Below are positions 1 through 9,563 of a DNA stretch of 31,687 bases, one piece after another. Source of the stretch: Perkinsus olseni. Taxonomy: Eukaryota; Perkinsozoa; Perkinsida; Perkinsidae. Position numbers and translations under genes: made by a program. The notes beneath the pieces are model-generated. The model had not been told where the DNA came from. It worked only from the letters and a program-made list of their open reading frames with translations, and searched no databases. Position 1 is the stretch's first letter; the number at the start of each line of letters is the position of its first letter. The stretch covers positions 1-31,687 of the forward strand of contig JABANP010000572.1 in the NCBI GenBank assembly GCA_013115135.1, given 5' to 3'.

Positions 1-130
1 CCTGCGCCTACCCAGAAGGATGCCTGTTTCCCGCCGCCTTTTTCTTCTCCGCCGTTTGTCGTGGTTGGGAGGTGGGGCGCCGGAGCCACCCATCATTGAA
101 GTTGTTAGGGAGCCGGCCACTCGACGTTAT

Positions 131-3026
131 TCACCGGCCCCGGCGGTGGGGTGGCTGAGGGATAAGCGCCGCTTTTCTGCTGGTAGTCCAAGTTCCCCTC
201 CACGCGCCAGGGGAGTGCCTGCGACCACTACAAAGTAAGCCAAAGTCCCGGGTTCGATTCCTCCTACAGCTTTTTCTGCAGCGCCTCGTTTCTGTCCCCA
301 TCAGCCGCAGCCGAGGGCGTCGGACTGCCGCCGTACAGCACCCTCCCGGCGGAGGCATCGGGGTGAAGACGTTAGATGGGCCGCCATAGCCCCGGACCAG
401 CGCCGTGGCCTCTCTTACCACCACCAAGCTGCCCTGGCGGTTAGGGGGAAGCCCCCGGCAGGGGGGGAGGGGGCCTGCCATTATCCGCTGGTTCACGTAG
501 TTGGGGAGGGTAGCCGGGCATGAACCCTTGGGAGGGAGGGAGGAGGGCCTTGCATCACCATAGGGGAGTTCGGGCCGTAGCCGGCGAACCTGCAAAAATA
601 CTCTAACCAGGGATCGAGACCGGGGACCTCACTGCCTTACGTTGTTGCGCATATCCGGTGGTGGTGGTGCTCCAGCGTACAAAGGCCCCGCCGGCTGCTG
701 CTGCTGCTGGAGGGCTATGGTTTGACTTTTCCTCTTCAACTCTCTCAACGCCTTCGCAACCTCCACGAAAACAGGCCGTCGACTCTCTCTAGAATCGATC
801 TGAAAAATGCCCCTCCTGGGAATTGAACCTCCGCGGGTATCGCATCCTTACACATCTCAATGCTAAATCTGCCAGCTCAGAAGCTATCGCCGGATGCCAG
901 CCGCAGCTCCATTGTATCTACCGGCCAATTTTAGTACCAAATCTTCCCCAACTCCTGGCCATCCCCACTACCATATTCCACAACTTCTCCTTATTGATTC
1001 CCTTATACATTTCCGTGATCGCCTTTGTCCTCGGGTCTTGCAGTGCTGGCGGCTTGGTCGTGAGGAGCTCTAACAGGACCATACCAAAGGAGTATCTAAG
1101 GTCTATCATGGTCATAAACAGAATCCCGTCAATGGGCTTCCTACACCTCCGACTTCTCAGTTACCACGGACGTGGAAATATACAAAGGATCCGCATAACC
1201 TGCGAAGAAGTTGCATCGACCTATTCCGTATCTTACACGCTTGAAGCTAAGATACCTACCGATTGTCCCAGAGCACATGTCTACTTTCTGCCCATCTCTT
1301 CCCTTGGCCGTTGCCAACAACGCCAAACCAAAGTCGGCTACTTTCGCGTTGCCGCTCTTATCCAGTATGATGTTTTGCGACTAAAACGTATCCAAGGTCG
1401 ACCCATGCACTCCACAGACAACCCTCCTGACGACCGGCATCCACCAATTACAACGGGCTTTGGTCCCCTTAGGATTGTCCCCAATACCAAACTACCGGAC
1501 GAAGCAGAAAGTGAAGCCAACGGTAATGATTGGGGGTTCGCCGACCTAGTTCGCCTCACTCCCTCCTAATAACGACGCCCCTCATTACTTTAATATCCCG
1601 ATGGAAGACCTTGGGAGTAGAATTGTGCAGATGACTCAGACCAAGGCAAGCATCGAGGGCCACAGACACCCGCAGGGTCCACGGGAACGTCTTAGCGCTG
1701 TTGGGAGCCGACAAACGCGAGCCTGAATACCACCAACATGACGACGACCCAGGTTCGATCCCCGGCAGAGGAGCTTCTCCTCCCCTCTATTACATAGATC
1801 GCCTCCTTCCAGAAGTTCATAAATAAGTAACCGCTCGTTGCCATTCCGAGCGAAGCCCATCAGAATGACCAAGTTGGGATGACGGAATTTCGACAGAACT
1901 TCAACCTCCTCTCGGAAGCCCGACTCCTTGGGAGCTCTTAACACCTGCGTGATGCCAGCATCGACCTAAGATACTCTTCCGCAACACCTCACCTTTATTG
2001 CGACTTCTGTTTGATCTTTCAGTTGGCATTTATAAACACTGCCATACGACCCCTGGCCCAATCGATATCTAACAAAAAACAGTCAACCGCAAAAACGACC
2101 AGAAGCGAACGCCCAGGACCGAAGGGCTCAAGAAGTTCACCATACACGGGGTCGGCCAGCGCGAGACGCTACAACTCTCCGATTGCTCCGAAATTATTGT
2201 GAGTTCTCTTCTTTTCGATCTTCCAATTTATACCCGCTCCATAATAATCTTCACGGAAATTTCGATAACCCACTCCGATGAAAGCAAAATTGCAGAAATT
2301 TCCAGTAATTTTCGGTCCGAAAAAAGCCATTCAACGGTCATTGGCCCAATCGCTGGTCCATGACTTATTCAATAGACAACAAGAAACTACTACTAGACTG
2401 AACACATGCCTCCTAAGGTTGGCCATGGGAGCTGGAAGTTGTTCAGGAATTAAGAAGGTTATCACCGAGGAGGGCGTCGGTGGTGTTGATGGCACCAAGG
2501 GAGTTACCTATCTTACTAACCACCGCTCATCCCGTTGCCGGGAAACTTCTCCTCAGCTGCGCCAGAGACTAATGTTAATCATTTTCGCAAGACACCACTT
2601 GTTACACGGGAAAGAACGACGAGTTGATAATCAGACGCTCCTAGCCGTGGTAGGTTTCTGGCAAACCGTCAAAAAACTTTCACCAAAATTATCGCTTTTT
2701 GTCGTAAACACAGTTCATCCGAATTTTCGCCTACCGCCGTCGCCTCGAGAACGCCAGATAGCCACCGAGCACTTTCTCGTGATCCGAAATTGAGGACCCT
2801 TAGTGCACATCAATGACCCCCTCCCTCTCCTCCCCCGGTATTACTTAGGCGAGAAATTTTCTGTTGCCGCGGCCAAGTCGGCATAGGGGTACTCGAGAGC
2901 GATCCTATTGAGATTGAGGTCCGTGGGCATCGCCCCTCCTCCCCCTGTCGGTCTTGCCGTGAAGCCACCAGCGCTGACAGCCGCTGCAGCAGCGCCGCTA
3001 GAATATGCTCCTCCGCCATGGGCCAT
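131..3026 (-). CDS. Pelle/IRAK-like (RLK-type) serine/threonine protein kinase, multi-exon
   Basis: Exons on the minus strand that join in phase: 3026-2845, 2068-1993, 1944-1794, 1722-1589, 1380-1260, 1199-1145, 1095-972, 917-852, 799-641, then a Pro-rich tail from 589 that stays open to about 131. The stop is not certain. Start is the ATG at 3026, followed by a Gly/Ala-rich leader and YPYADLAAATENFSPKYRLG, typical of Pelle/RLK kinases. Visible kinase motifs are the P-loop GQGSYGSVYK, AIK lysine, HRDIK catalytic loop, ADFG, GTIGYADPLY activation segment, YSFGMVLLELL and a C-lobe RPVFVEVAKAL. All key catalytic residues are present, so it is probably an active cytosolic kinase. The C-terminus has a glutamine run and PPPP stretches. 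The first intron is about 780 nt; the rest are mostly 48-71 nt. At least three of them hold tRNA B-box motifs, entered separately. I see no receptor or membrane segment. Substrate unknown. Confidence 0.85.
228..267 (-). other. Possible 40-nt intron with antisense B box
   Basis: Read on the minus strand this stretch begins GTAGG and ends GTAG, and contains GGAATCGAACCC, so the tRNA B box GGTTCGATTCC lies on the plus strand at 251-261, antisense to the kinase gene. The flanking minus-strand sequence can be read as coding tail (…ALQKK before it). The host reading frame here is uncertain, so the intron call is weaker than for the other B-box introns. Confidence 0.4.
590..640 (-). other. 51-nt kinase intron carrying a B-box-like motif (sense)
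   Basis: The intron starts GTAAGG and ends TTTTTGCAG on the minus strand. It contains GAGGTCCCCGGTCTCGATCC, which resembles a tRNA variable loop plus T-arm. The B-box-like 11-mer GGTCTCGATCC occupies 611-621. The upstream exon ends in phase 0 at 641. Confidence 0.6.
800..851 (-). other. 52-nt kinase intron carrying a B box (sense)
   Basis: GTAAGG…TTTTTCAG on the minus strand, joining the exon ending in LADLALRC to the one starting IDSRESRRPVF, phase 0. The B box GGTTCAATTCC lies at 819-829 on the same strand as the gene. No tRNA 5' half (A box, anticodon arm) is visible. Confidence 0.75.
1723..1793 (-). other. 71-nt kinase intron carrying an antisense B box
   Basis: GTAATAG…GGTATTCAG on the minus strand, phase 1, between LLEGGDL and the exon with SAKTFPWTLRV. 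The plus strand reads GGTTCGATCCC at 1752-1762, so the B box is antisense to the gene. The phase closes only with the acceptor at 1723. Confidence 0.75.
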
Positions 3027-4250
3027 GATGATGATGATGCTGACTCTGTTTCTTCTTCGCCAATCAGTACAAGTGTAGTAAAGATAATATTACAGGACTG
3101 ACCGGCGGGCGACCAGAGGCAGTTTGAGGCAGGAAGAATAAGGCAAACCTGTGGACGACTTATTCACTTCCAGTAGGGACCAACTCCAGCGCAACACCAG
3201 CCACCTTGTTATCAACATGAAAATACTTAACAACAAAAACACATTCAAGGTCATGGCACAGCAGCAAGGACATCGGGATGATGGGTGAACCTTCGATAGG
3301 GCCTGAGGAAGGCTTACCTTCATCCAGTAGTGGTACAGAGAGGTCCCAGTGACAAGCGACCGGTGGAGAAGACAGACGGGAACGCAAGAATGACTGTCAT
3401 CGTACCGAAATGGGGATTGCCGCCTGGTCCACTGATTCTGAACTCAGAAATGATTCTGGAGTTGCAATTTGTGAATAAAACCAGTTCCAGAATTGATTCT
3501 GAGTTTCACAATTACTTTAGTAGACAGTTGGACTTCCCTTTTCAAAGGCTCATGATTGCAACAGGGCAAGCGGCGAGGCGATCTCCGGTAATATTCTGAT
3601 GCTGTTTTTATGCTACTCAGCCGTTATCAACCGTTACAAGACCTCGTTACAACCTCGACTCACTTTGCCTTCGCCTCACAGGCAATTACCGAGGACGCGC
3701 CGAATCACTGTTGGTTGGAACTCTCTTTGTTGGCTCATCGATCATCACCCGACGGCACATGGCGGCAAGCTGGACTTGATGTTGGATTTGCAGAAATGGC
3801 ATTCCTCCTTACCTGCTACGGCCCACGTGGTTGACTCCCTACGAAATTGAGGTAGACGGTGAAAATCTAAGCGAAAGGGCGAAAATCTAAGCAAGAGGGC
3901 GAAAATCTAAAGAAGGAGAAAAACTAAAGAGAAAAAGACCTAGTGGAGTACTGACCGTAACCCCCGTCAACCCGAAACCCGACTCAGGTCGCCCTTCGGG
4001 CGACCATCACCTCAAACCCGAAGGCCTAGGGTTATAGGTCATAGGTTATCCGAGAGTCAAAAGCGTAATCCCAATCCTCTCCCGGGCGAGCGAGAAACTT
4101 CTTTAGAAAATGGCAACTTTCTTTAGAAATATGGTTTTTCCCCGAAATTGATGTGCTGCTGCACGTTGAGGAAATACAAGTCAAGACAAGTTTGCAAGAG
4201 TCAGCGCAACCATTGATCGAAGTTATCGTTACGTGCGGCTGGAGATTTGC
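3027..4250. other. Region upstream of the kinase; no resolved gene
   Basis: Minus-strand reading between about 3160 and 3390 gives a plausible short exon ending in ALELVPTGSE, with a possible donor (GTAAGCC) near 3320, but I cannot join it to anything convincing. Three copies of a 20-bp unit beginning GAAAATCTAA lie at 3861-3920. A perfect hairpin with 8-bp arms (GGTCGCCC, loop TTC) lies at 3987-4005. Otherwise nothing recognisable. Confidence 0.3.
3861..3920 (+). repeat. Short tandem repeat, 20-bp unit x3
   Basis: Three consecutive units at 3861, 3881 and 3901 each begin GAAAATCTAA; the third is more diverged in its second half. Confidence 0.8.
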
Positions 4251-4257
4251 CGTATCT

Positions 4258-4887
4258 TCAGGTTAGTTCTTGGCGGATACAGAATGATAGACTCCATGGG
4301 GGGTGTTTAACAGATTGCCTCTCCTCAATTTCAGGAGCGCTCCCAGGATTGAATTTAACGTGTAAAATACGATCCTGGACGCGTTCTTGAAACTCGGAAG
4401 AGAGATCTGCAGTATCGGTCGTAATATCTAACTCAGCCTCCGCCGGGATCGTGAATGTCCAACGCCTAAAGGCAACCACTCATCTCAATGCTCGTTGCTG
4501 TCGAAGGCTGGCTTTCCTTCAACCGTATCTTTTCTCCGAGATACTGGTCGATTGAGGACTCTCAAGATTGAAACTGTCCCTAATAAGTTATTGTTATGAG
4601 TATGTCAGGTTTGAGTATGAGTATCAAGTATCAAACCTTATCGTCGGGTATCAAACCTACTTAAGTCGTTACTAATAATAACCACTCGTTAGTAACGAGC
4701 AATGCATGATGTAATTATCACGTATTCCTGCTCTAAGGCTTCGACCGAATTCTTCTGCATCTTCCTCCATCCTCGCGGTCAACGTCCCAGGTCTCTCAAG
4801 AGTAACTCGGACATTGCCAGGCTGGCTCGTCGGCACTCGCTGTAAAATTATTCCGAAAAAAATGAACGTAAATTTCAGACAAACCAT
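4258..4887 (-). CDS. Hypothetical secreted protein, two exons (splice not resolved)
   Basis: Two minus-strand blocks read like protein. The upstream block (4887-4672) starts MVCLKFTFIFFGIILQ, a possible signal peptide or membrane anchor, followed by RMEEDAEEFGRSLRAGI. The downstream block (4479-4258) carries RWTFTIPAEAELDITTDTAD and ends CIRQELT before a stop at 4258. I could not find an intron that joins them in phase, so this may be two genes or a broken one. A fragment of about 130 bp covering GRSLRAGI and its 3' flank recurs in inverted orientation near 21.3 kb. I recognise no family. Confidence 0.4.
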
Positions 4888-5620
4888 GAGACCGGGAAAA
4901 TTGTAGTGCCTTTCACTCTGAGAATAGGCGACAAAAAATATTTGTCGCCGACAGCAAGAGAATTAATATTTTCTTCTCACTGATGTGGCTTCGACATTAT
5001 TGCTTGCGTGAGCTGAGTTTTAGGTTTCATATCATCAGCAGCAGCCAGGGAAGGTGAATCAGATGGGTTTGGCAGCTGTAATGGGAAATGGGCTTGGATA
5101 ATTTTCACCCGAAGGAAGAAGCGAGATTTTCAATCATCAGATTTGGCGTCCGGGAATTCTTGGCTTCGAGAAATTGTCGACCAACTACGTATAACGACTT
5201 TACGATCTCAACTATTTACCTCACTAGTCGTTTTCACGGGGTTGGACATACCACGGGCGCCGCTGGGAAAATCTTGATTTTTGTTTTAGCCCGTTTCAAC
5301 TCAGATTCAACACCCCTGGCGGGGACGTGCGGCACGTCTTTGACGCGTACTCCCGTCGCTTCTCTCGTTCTTGCGGTCTCGTGAGATGTGAACGCCTAAA
5401 TCCTGGATCAGTGCCCATAGCTAGGATATTGTCATCGCCTGCCACACCGCAACGTCAAGACATATGAGCCCAGAGGGATTGACGATGGATGACTCCACAA
5501 TATATAGTTCAAGAGAAAGCTTGTTGCAAGCTCCAACCCGGGATTGATTCTTTCGCGAGAGGGACTCTAAGGTCTGTCCTCGTCCGTTACCGAGAGTTTT
5601 TGTAGATGAACTACCGCTGA

Positions 5621-6035
5621 TCAGGCATCAAACGAAGAGAGGCTTCTCCGTTCATACGGTTCCTCAATGTCGCTACTCCAGCAGGTTAGCAAGTTTCGCG
5701 GCTCGACCGCCGGCCTGGGTATCTTCCTGTTGTGGTCTTCCTCGGTGAGAGGAGCAGCTGCCGATAACCCGTTGGCCTTCACAATGCCTCGAGCTTGGTG
5801 CTTTACCCGTTCTATCAGATTCCTCAATCCTCAGTATCGTGCCATTCGGTCGTTCGACGCACTTCCTATGAATCGCTATGATGGGTTTGTGGACCATCCT
5901 GACCGAAAGAGTCGGACTGCAATCACGTTCTCTATGGTCTCCTGTTCTCCAGATTGCCCGCCGCTATTGTGTGGAATCAACGGTTGGAGCATGTACCCGG
6001 GAGAAACACGAAGTTTAAATTCTTCCGCAAGTCGG
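5621..6035 (-). CDS. Hypothetical protein, two probable minus-strand exons
   Basis: The last exon (about 5830 down to a TGA at 5621) contains RNLIERVKHQARGIVKANG and TEEDHNRKIPRPAVEP. An upstream block (about 6035-5890) in another frame reads LAEEFKLRVSPGYML and ENVIAVRLFRSG. Both look coding by composition and lack the odd repeats of noise ORFs, but the intron between them is not fixed. A plus-strand ORF over the same stretch (5667-6143) is the competing reading; its serine-rich composition makes me favour the minus strand. No family recognised. Confidence 0.35.
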
Positions 6036-6139
6036 TTGTCGCGGAAACATAAGTTTCACATTGATAATTTGCGCCGAAAAAATAGGGGAATTGCGCTGGA
6101 GATCCAGGCTCTCTTGTGCGGCCACGCTGGTGCATCATT

Positions 6140-7600
6140 CTGAAATTATTGGTAACCTTCGTCTCTGTCGATCTTCGAGCGTCTCTTGACCGGGTCAGGT
6201 GTATGGTCCACCATGGTCGTCGCTATTCTTAAGCTCCTCAGCCTCATCGATTATCGTCCCTAGTGTGACCAACGTCGTCTCCCCTCCAAGTTGTCGTTCC
6301 CTTCGCCTCCACCAATGGTTCTCTCATCCCCCGGCGGAGCATCGACCCCTCGGCACTTCAGTAAGCTGGAAGTTAGAAAGATGTTGCACCCGCGGATTGA
6401 CATAGCTCCGATGGCGAAGGTGGAGAAGTTGGTAGCTTCCCGAGCCAGCAGTGGCAAGGAGAAGTGAGGGTTTCGCATTTTCCTATCTTAGTCGTCTTCA
6501 GCGCTCGAAAAGCTCATTTCCAGCAGGCTCCCCGCTTCGTGTCGATCGTCCCCGTTTTGTGGGTGGAAGAAAATCCAGGATGAAATAAAACACGCTGAGA
6601 TCGCGGCGGAGCGGAGAGAGACGGAAAGGGTAACAAGCCCTGGAATGGTGCGCGGCCAGGGAGGATTTAGTACCGATTCGGGAAAGTAGAAGTCTTGCTC
6701 GGGCGATCTGTCTTCCTTGTGAGCTCGGGAACTCGACTTAGGTGGAAATGGAGTTCTACACATACAGATGCTTCGTCGGCATAGCCATGCGTTTCGAAAT
6801 TGAGCCTTTCCGCTGGGCGAAATTGGCTTAGCGGAGCGATGCGAATTATCGAAGAAATCGCTATTCTCGACCGCCTGGTCGGTCGCAGCCGCGCAGTTCA
6901 CGCGTCGTTATCTCAGCGGTCGAAGCCCCCACGGTTTTTGAACCGGCCATGCCTGGGACCTCCTGGTGGTGAGAAATCTGACGGCTCGAATTATCATGGA
7001 AATTTTCCTGCCTTAGATGTTTCTCGAGTGGCTGTCCGTCGAGAGCCGCGGAAATTCTCTCCGAATCTCACAGTGCATCAGCATAAGTTCAGGGAAGAAA
7101 ATAAGAGCTTTTGGCTGGGAAAGGAGCTTCACTTTGATCTCCTCTGAAAAATCGATCACTCGGGCGCGCGCTTTGTTCCATGCTGGTCGTATTGCTTGGT
7201 GGTGAGCAAGAGTCGAGTTGTGAGCGATTGGGTGGATATGTTTCAGCGGGTGGAGTTTTCCGCAGTAGATTGATCGAAATCGATCGCGCGATCGATTTCA
7301 AGGCTTCCTGGTCGCAGATTTTGATGGCTCGAAAATACTCAACCGGAATGAGGGTGGCAATAATTCTGTGAATCAACGATTTCGGAAATTTTCTTGCGGA
7401 CCACCAAGGGCGGAAAAGATAGCCCGGAGTTGGTTGTTCCGGGGTGTCTGTTATAAACGCTGAAATAAGGTGTCTGTCCGGGGTCGTCTGATTTGCAAAA
7501 GAATTTTATGATACTTCCTCCAAAAAGAATTCTGGAGTCACCTTGAGGAGGGGTAGTCGTGGGAGTATGACAATATCGGTTCAGTCCAGGCGTTATTCAC
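6140..7600. other. Unresolved region with possible minus-strand exons
   Basis: Minus-strand fragments around 6800-6690 (YADEASVCVELHFHLSRV) and around 7370-7290 (ATLIPVEYFRAIKICDQEAL) look protein-like but could not be assembled. The plus strand holds a perfect 24-bp palindrome at 7276-7299 and, near 7153-7185, AAATCGATC followed by GGGCGCGCGCT, which recurs in an intron at 9.9-10.1 kb. I do not call a gene here. Confidence 0.3.
7276..7299. repeat. Perfect 24-bp palindrome
   Basis: GAAATCGATCGC followed directly by its reverse complement, with no spacer. A near match (AATCGATCG.. / ..GATCGATT) lies at 9945-9964 inside an intron of the neighbouring gene. Confidence 0.9.
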
Positions 7601-7626
7601 AACCCGAAATTTTTGATTTTTTTCAG

Positions 7627-9341
7627 CCAATATTTTCAATTTCATTTTCCTATAATTAAATTCGGCTGCTTGGTGATAGTAGCGGCAATCATTGCCGCGC
7701 CAGTCGAGGGGTATCTTCGACGAGCGTCACTGCGCCACGAAATTATGGCGGGGTCGCCGTTTGATTATGCAGAAAAAGTGACTAGTACTGTTGCAGAGAC
7801 GGCATCGGACCACGTCCTCGAGCCTGTCCAGAAGGAATTCGCGGGTGGGCAATAATTTTGTGGCGCGGTGACGATATTTTTTGCCCTCAGGCGAGCCGCA
7901 GGTGTCCGCTCCTGAGTGCCCGGGAGAATCCAGTGAGGATAATTTCGTGGCGCGTGACGCTGATTGATCGTCTTTTATTCAGGCAAACCATGCATCGTCG
8001 GCGATGCCTCTACTTCATCCGAATCATCATCAGCGGCCACTGCTGCAGTAGAGGACGGGAAAAGCAGGTAAGAGCATTCAGCTCGCCACGTTGTGAAGTT
8101 ATAAAAACCTGCCTGAGGTCGAAATTGTGTATTATCTGGGCACCGGTGGTGACACTTGTCATTGGCATTTTGGGAATTAAAATGAATTCTTATTCCACGA
8201 AAATTTCGAAAAAAAAGAGAATTTTTCGTTCTTGCCCGATCGCCAGCCCCCATCTCGTTCCTTGCAGGATGATTATGTACATCGTTGGTGGCACTTTTGG
8301 TGTTATCGTCATCGGCAGCATATTAATGAAGTACCAGGCCTTGGGAGAGTACACTTCCTTCTGGGCCCGCATTCTGGCCTTGGGCCTGGCAGGAGCCTCT
8401 GGAGGCTTCGGCGCCGTGCAGTACAGGTAGTGAGGTGGATGGCAAAGTCGCTTGCAGGTGTCAAATTTCGTCTTAAAATATGATAGTAATTTCCTGCGTG
8501 GTTGTTGGATTTTTTCTGTGTTACACAAGCCCATGCCTTGCCATGAAGTCAAGTGGACCATAAAAATTATTTTTCTTTCACAGATATCACTCGAAAAAAC
8601 CGAGTCTTTCGACACTCTCCGAACTCGTAAACTGTATCACTAGGCGGCTAGATACTAATACTCGCTCTTCAATATTATCGCGGGAATCAATAATATTTAC
8701 GTTCGACTCCGAGAAGAAAGAATCCGCAAAGATTCCCTTTCATCTCAACGTCATCCGAAATTGAGTATCTTGTACTTTGGTCAACCTCCCTCTCCTCTTC
8801 AGCCTCTACAACAATTTGGCCTGTCGTAATTTCACCGCCCTCGGCTACGGCGACTGTCCAGCGCTTCTGGCGATCTACGTTATGTGGGGAATGGCGGTCT
8901 TCCATCTGGCCTTCAACTTGCCCTTCTTGCTCGTCTCCCTCAATAGGATGGCAGCTTGGTGAGTTGGAGCGTTGAGAAATTGTAAGATTGCAAGATTTCA
9001 CTGTCTTCCAGGTACGCTAAATTTGGCCTCATGTCTCAAGCATCAGTGTATGTCTCTTGGAATCTTGGAGATTCTTGCAATTTCTCAACGCTCTCAGATA
9101 CTTCACGGCCAACAGCGCGGCGGTGGCTACAATTAAATACGCGGGCGGGGACATAATCACTCTGGGAATCGTCGCAGGCGGACTCGTTGGTACCTCGCTT
9201 CGACCTTGGATACGTCTCGTGAACTTCCCCTCTCCTACAGTTGCCATTATGTTCCTGATGGCGTGGTTCCAAGGGGAAGACGGAGTTATAAGGAGAATCA
9301 TTGATAAGGCTGAAGACGCTGTAATACACGGGAACATCTGA
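7627..9341 (+). CDS. Multi-pass membrane protein of unknown function, multi-exon
   Basis: Exons joined in phase: about 7627-7844, 7983-8067, 8268-8426, 8584 to an unresolved donor, 8803-8958, 9012-9047, 9098-9341 (stop at 9339-9341). The true start lies upstream of 7627 and was not found. Membrane segments are visible as GCLVIVAAIIAA, YIVGGTFGVIVIGSIL, ILALGLAGASGGFGAV, LLAIYVMWGMAVFHLAFNLP and TVAIMFLMAWF; a Ser/Ala-rich linker lies between the first and second. The C-terminus is charged (GVIRRIIDKAEDAVIHGNI). I recognise no family; an organelle or endomembrane protein is possible but not shown. Two oddities: the 36-nt exon at 9012-9047 is flanked by introns that are inverted copies of each other, and the first exon and intron hold three copies of a motif of about 20 nt. 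Confidence 0.65.
7725..7745 (-). repeat. About 20-nt dispersed motif, exonic copy
   Basis: CGTCACTGCGCCACGAAATT on the plus strand, inside the first resolved exon of the membrane protein, where it encodes SLRHEI. It matches exactly, in reverse complement, the copy at 30600-30620 inside an intron of an unrelated gene. Confidence 0.85.
7853..7873 (+). repeat. About 20-nt dispersed motif, intron copy
   Basis: TAATTTTGTGGCGCGGTGAC, reverse orientation to the exonic copy at 7725, with two differences. It sits in the intron 7845-7982. Confidence 0.8.
7940..7959 (+). repeat. About 20-nt dispersed motif, second copy in same intron
   Basis: TAATTTCGTGGCGCGTGACG, one base shorter than the consensus, same orientation as the copy at 7853. 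Both lie in one 138-nt intron. Confidence 0.8.
8959..9097 (+). other. Pair of inverted-repeat introns around a 36-nt exon
   Basis: Intron 8959-9011 (53 nt, GTGAGT…TTCCAG) and intron 9048-9097 (50 nt, GTATGT…CTCTCAG) flank exon 9012-9047 (YAKFGLMSQAS). AGCGTTGAGAAATTG at 8968-8982 recurs as its exact reverse complement at 9078-9092. The similarity continues with mismatches for about 35 nt through AAGATTGCAAGATT. All exon phases close, so both orientations of the same element appear to work as introns. Confidence 0.85.
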
Positions 9342-9563
9342 TTAGCTTCGGGCAGCTTCTCACGTACCGCTCTCTTCTCAACTTTCCTTGTCTTTCACCG
9401 TGGGTCGAAGACACCATGGGTAAGCCTTCAGTGGGAAGGAGTTAGTGCTTTGGGAATATTCTTGTTTCTGAGAAATGTGTCACAGGAAAGTTCTCTTCTA
9501 AAGGTGGAGGGTTCCGTAGTTTTCGTCGTAGCCTACGACTCGTAGGTGAGAGCAGCGAGCAAG

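Noticed and set aside
131..595. Separate minus-strand gene of 154 codons
   Set aside because: Better explained as the Pro-rich tail of the kinase, since the phase from the exon at 641 leads into it.
2278..2793. 171-codon plus-strand ORF
   Set aside because: Lies wholly inside the first kinase intron, antisense, with no motif; the flanking splice junctions close perfectly across it.
3987..4005. Bacterial-type terminator hairpin
   Set aside because: Strong hairpin but no T run follows and the context is eukaryotic.
5530..5560. B-box-like GGGATTGATTCT
   Set aside because: Poor match to GGTTCRANNCC and no resolvable intron around it.
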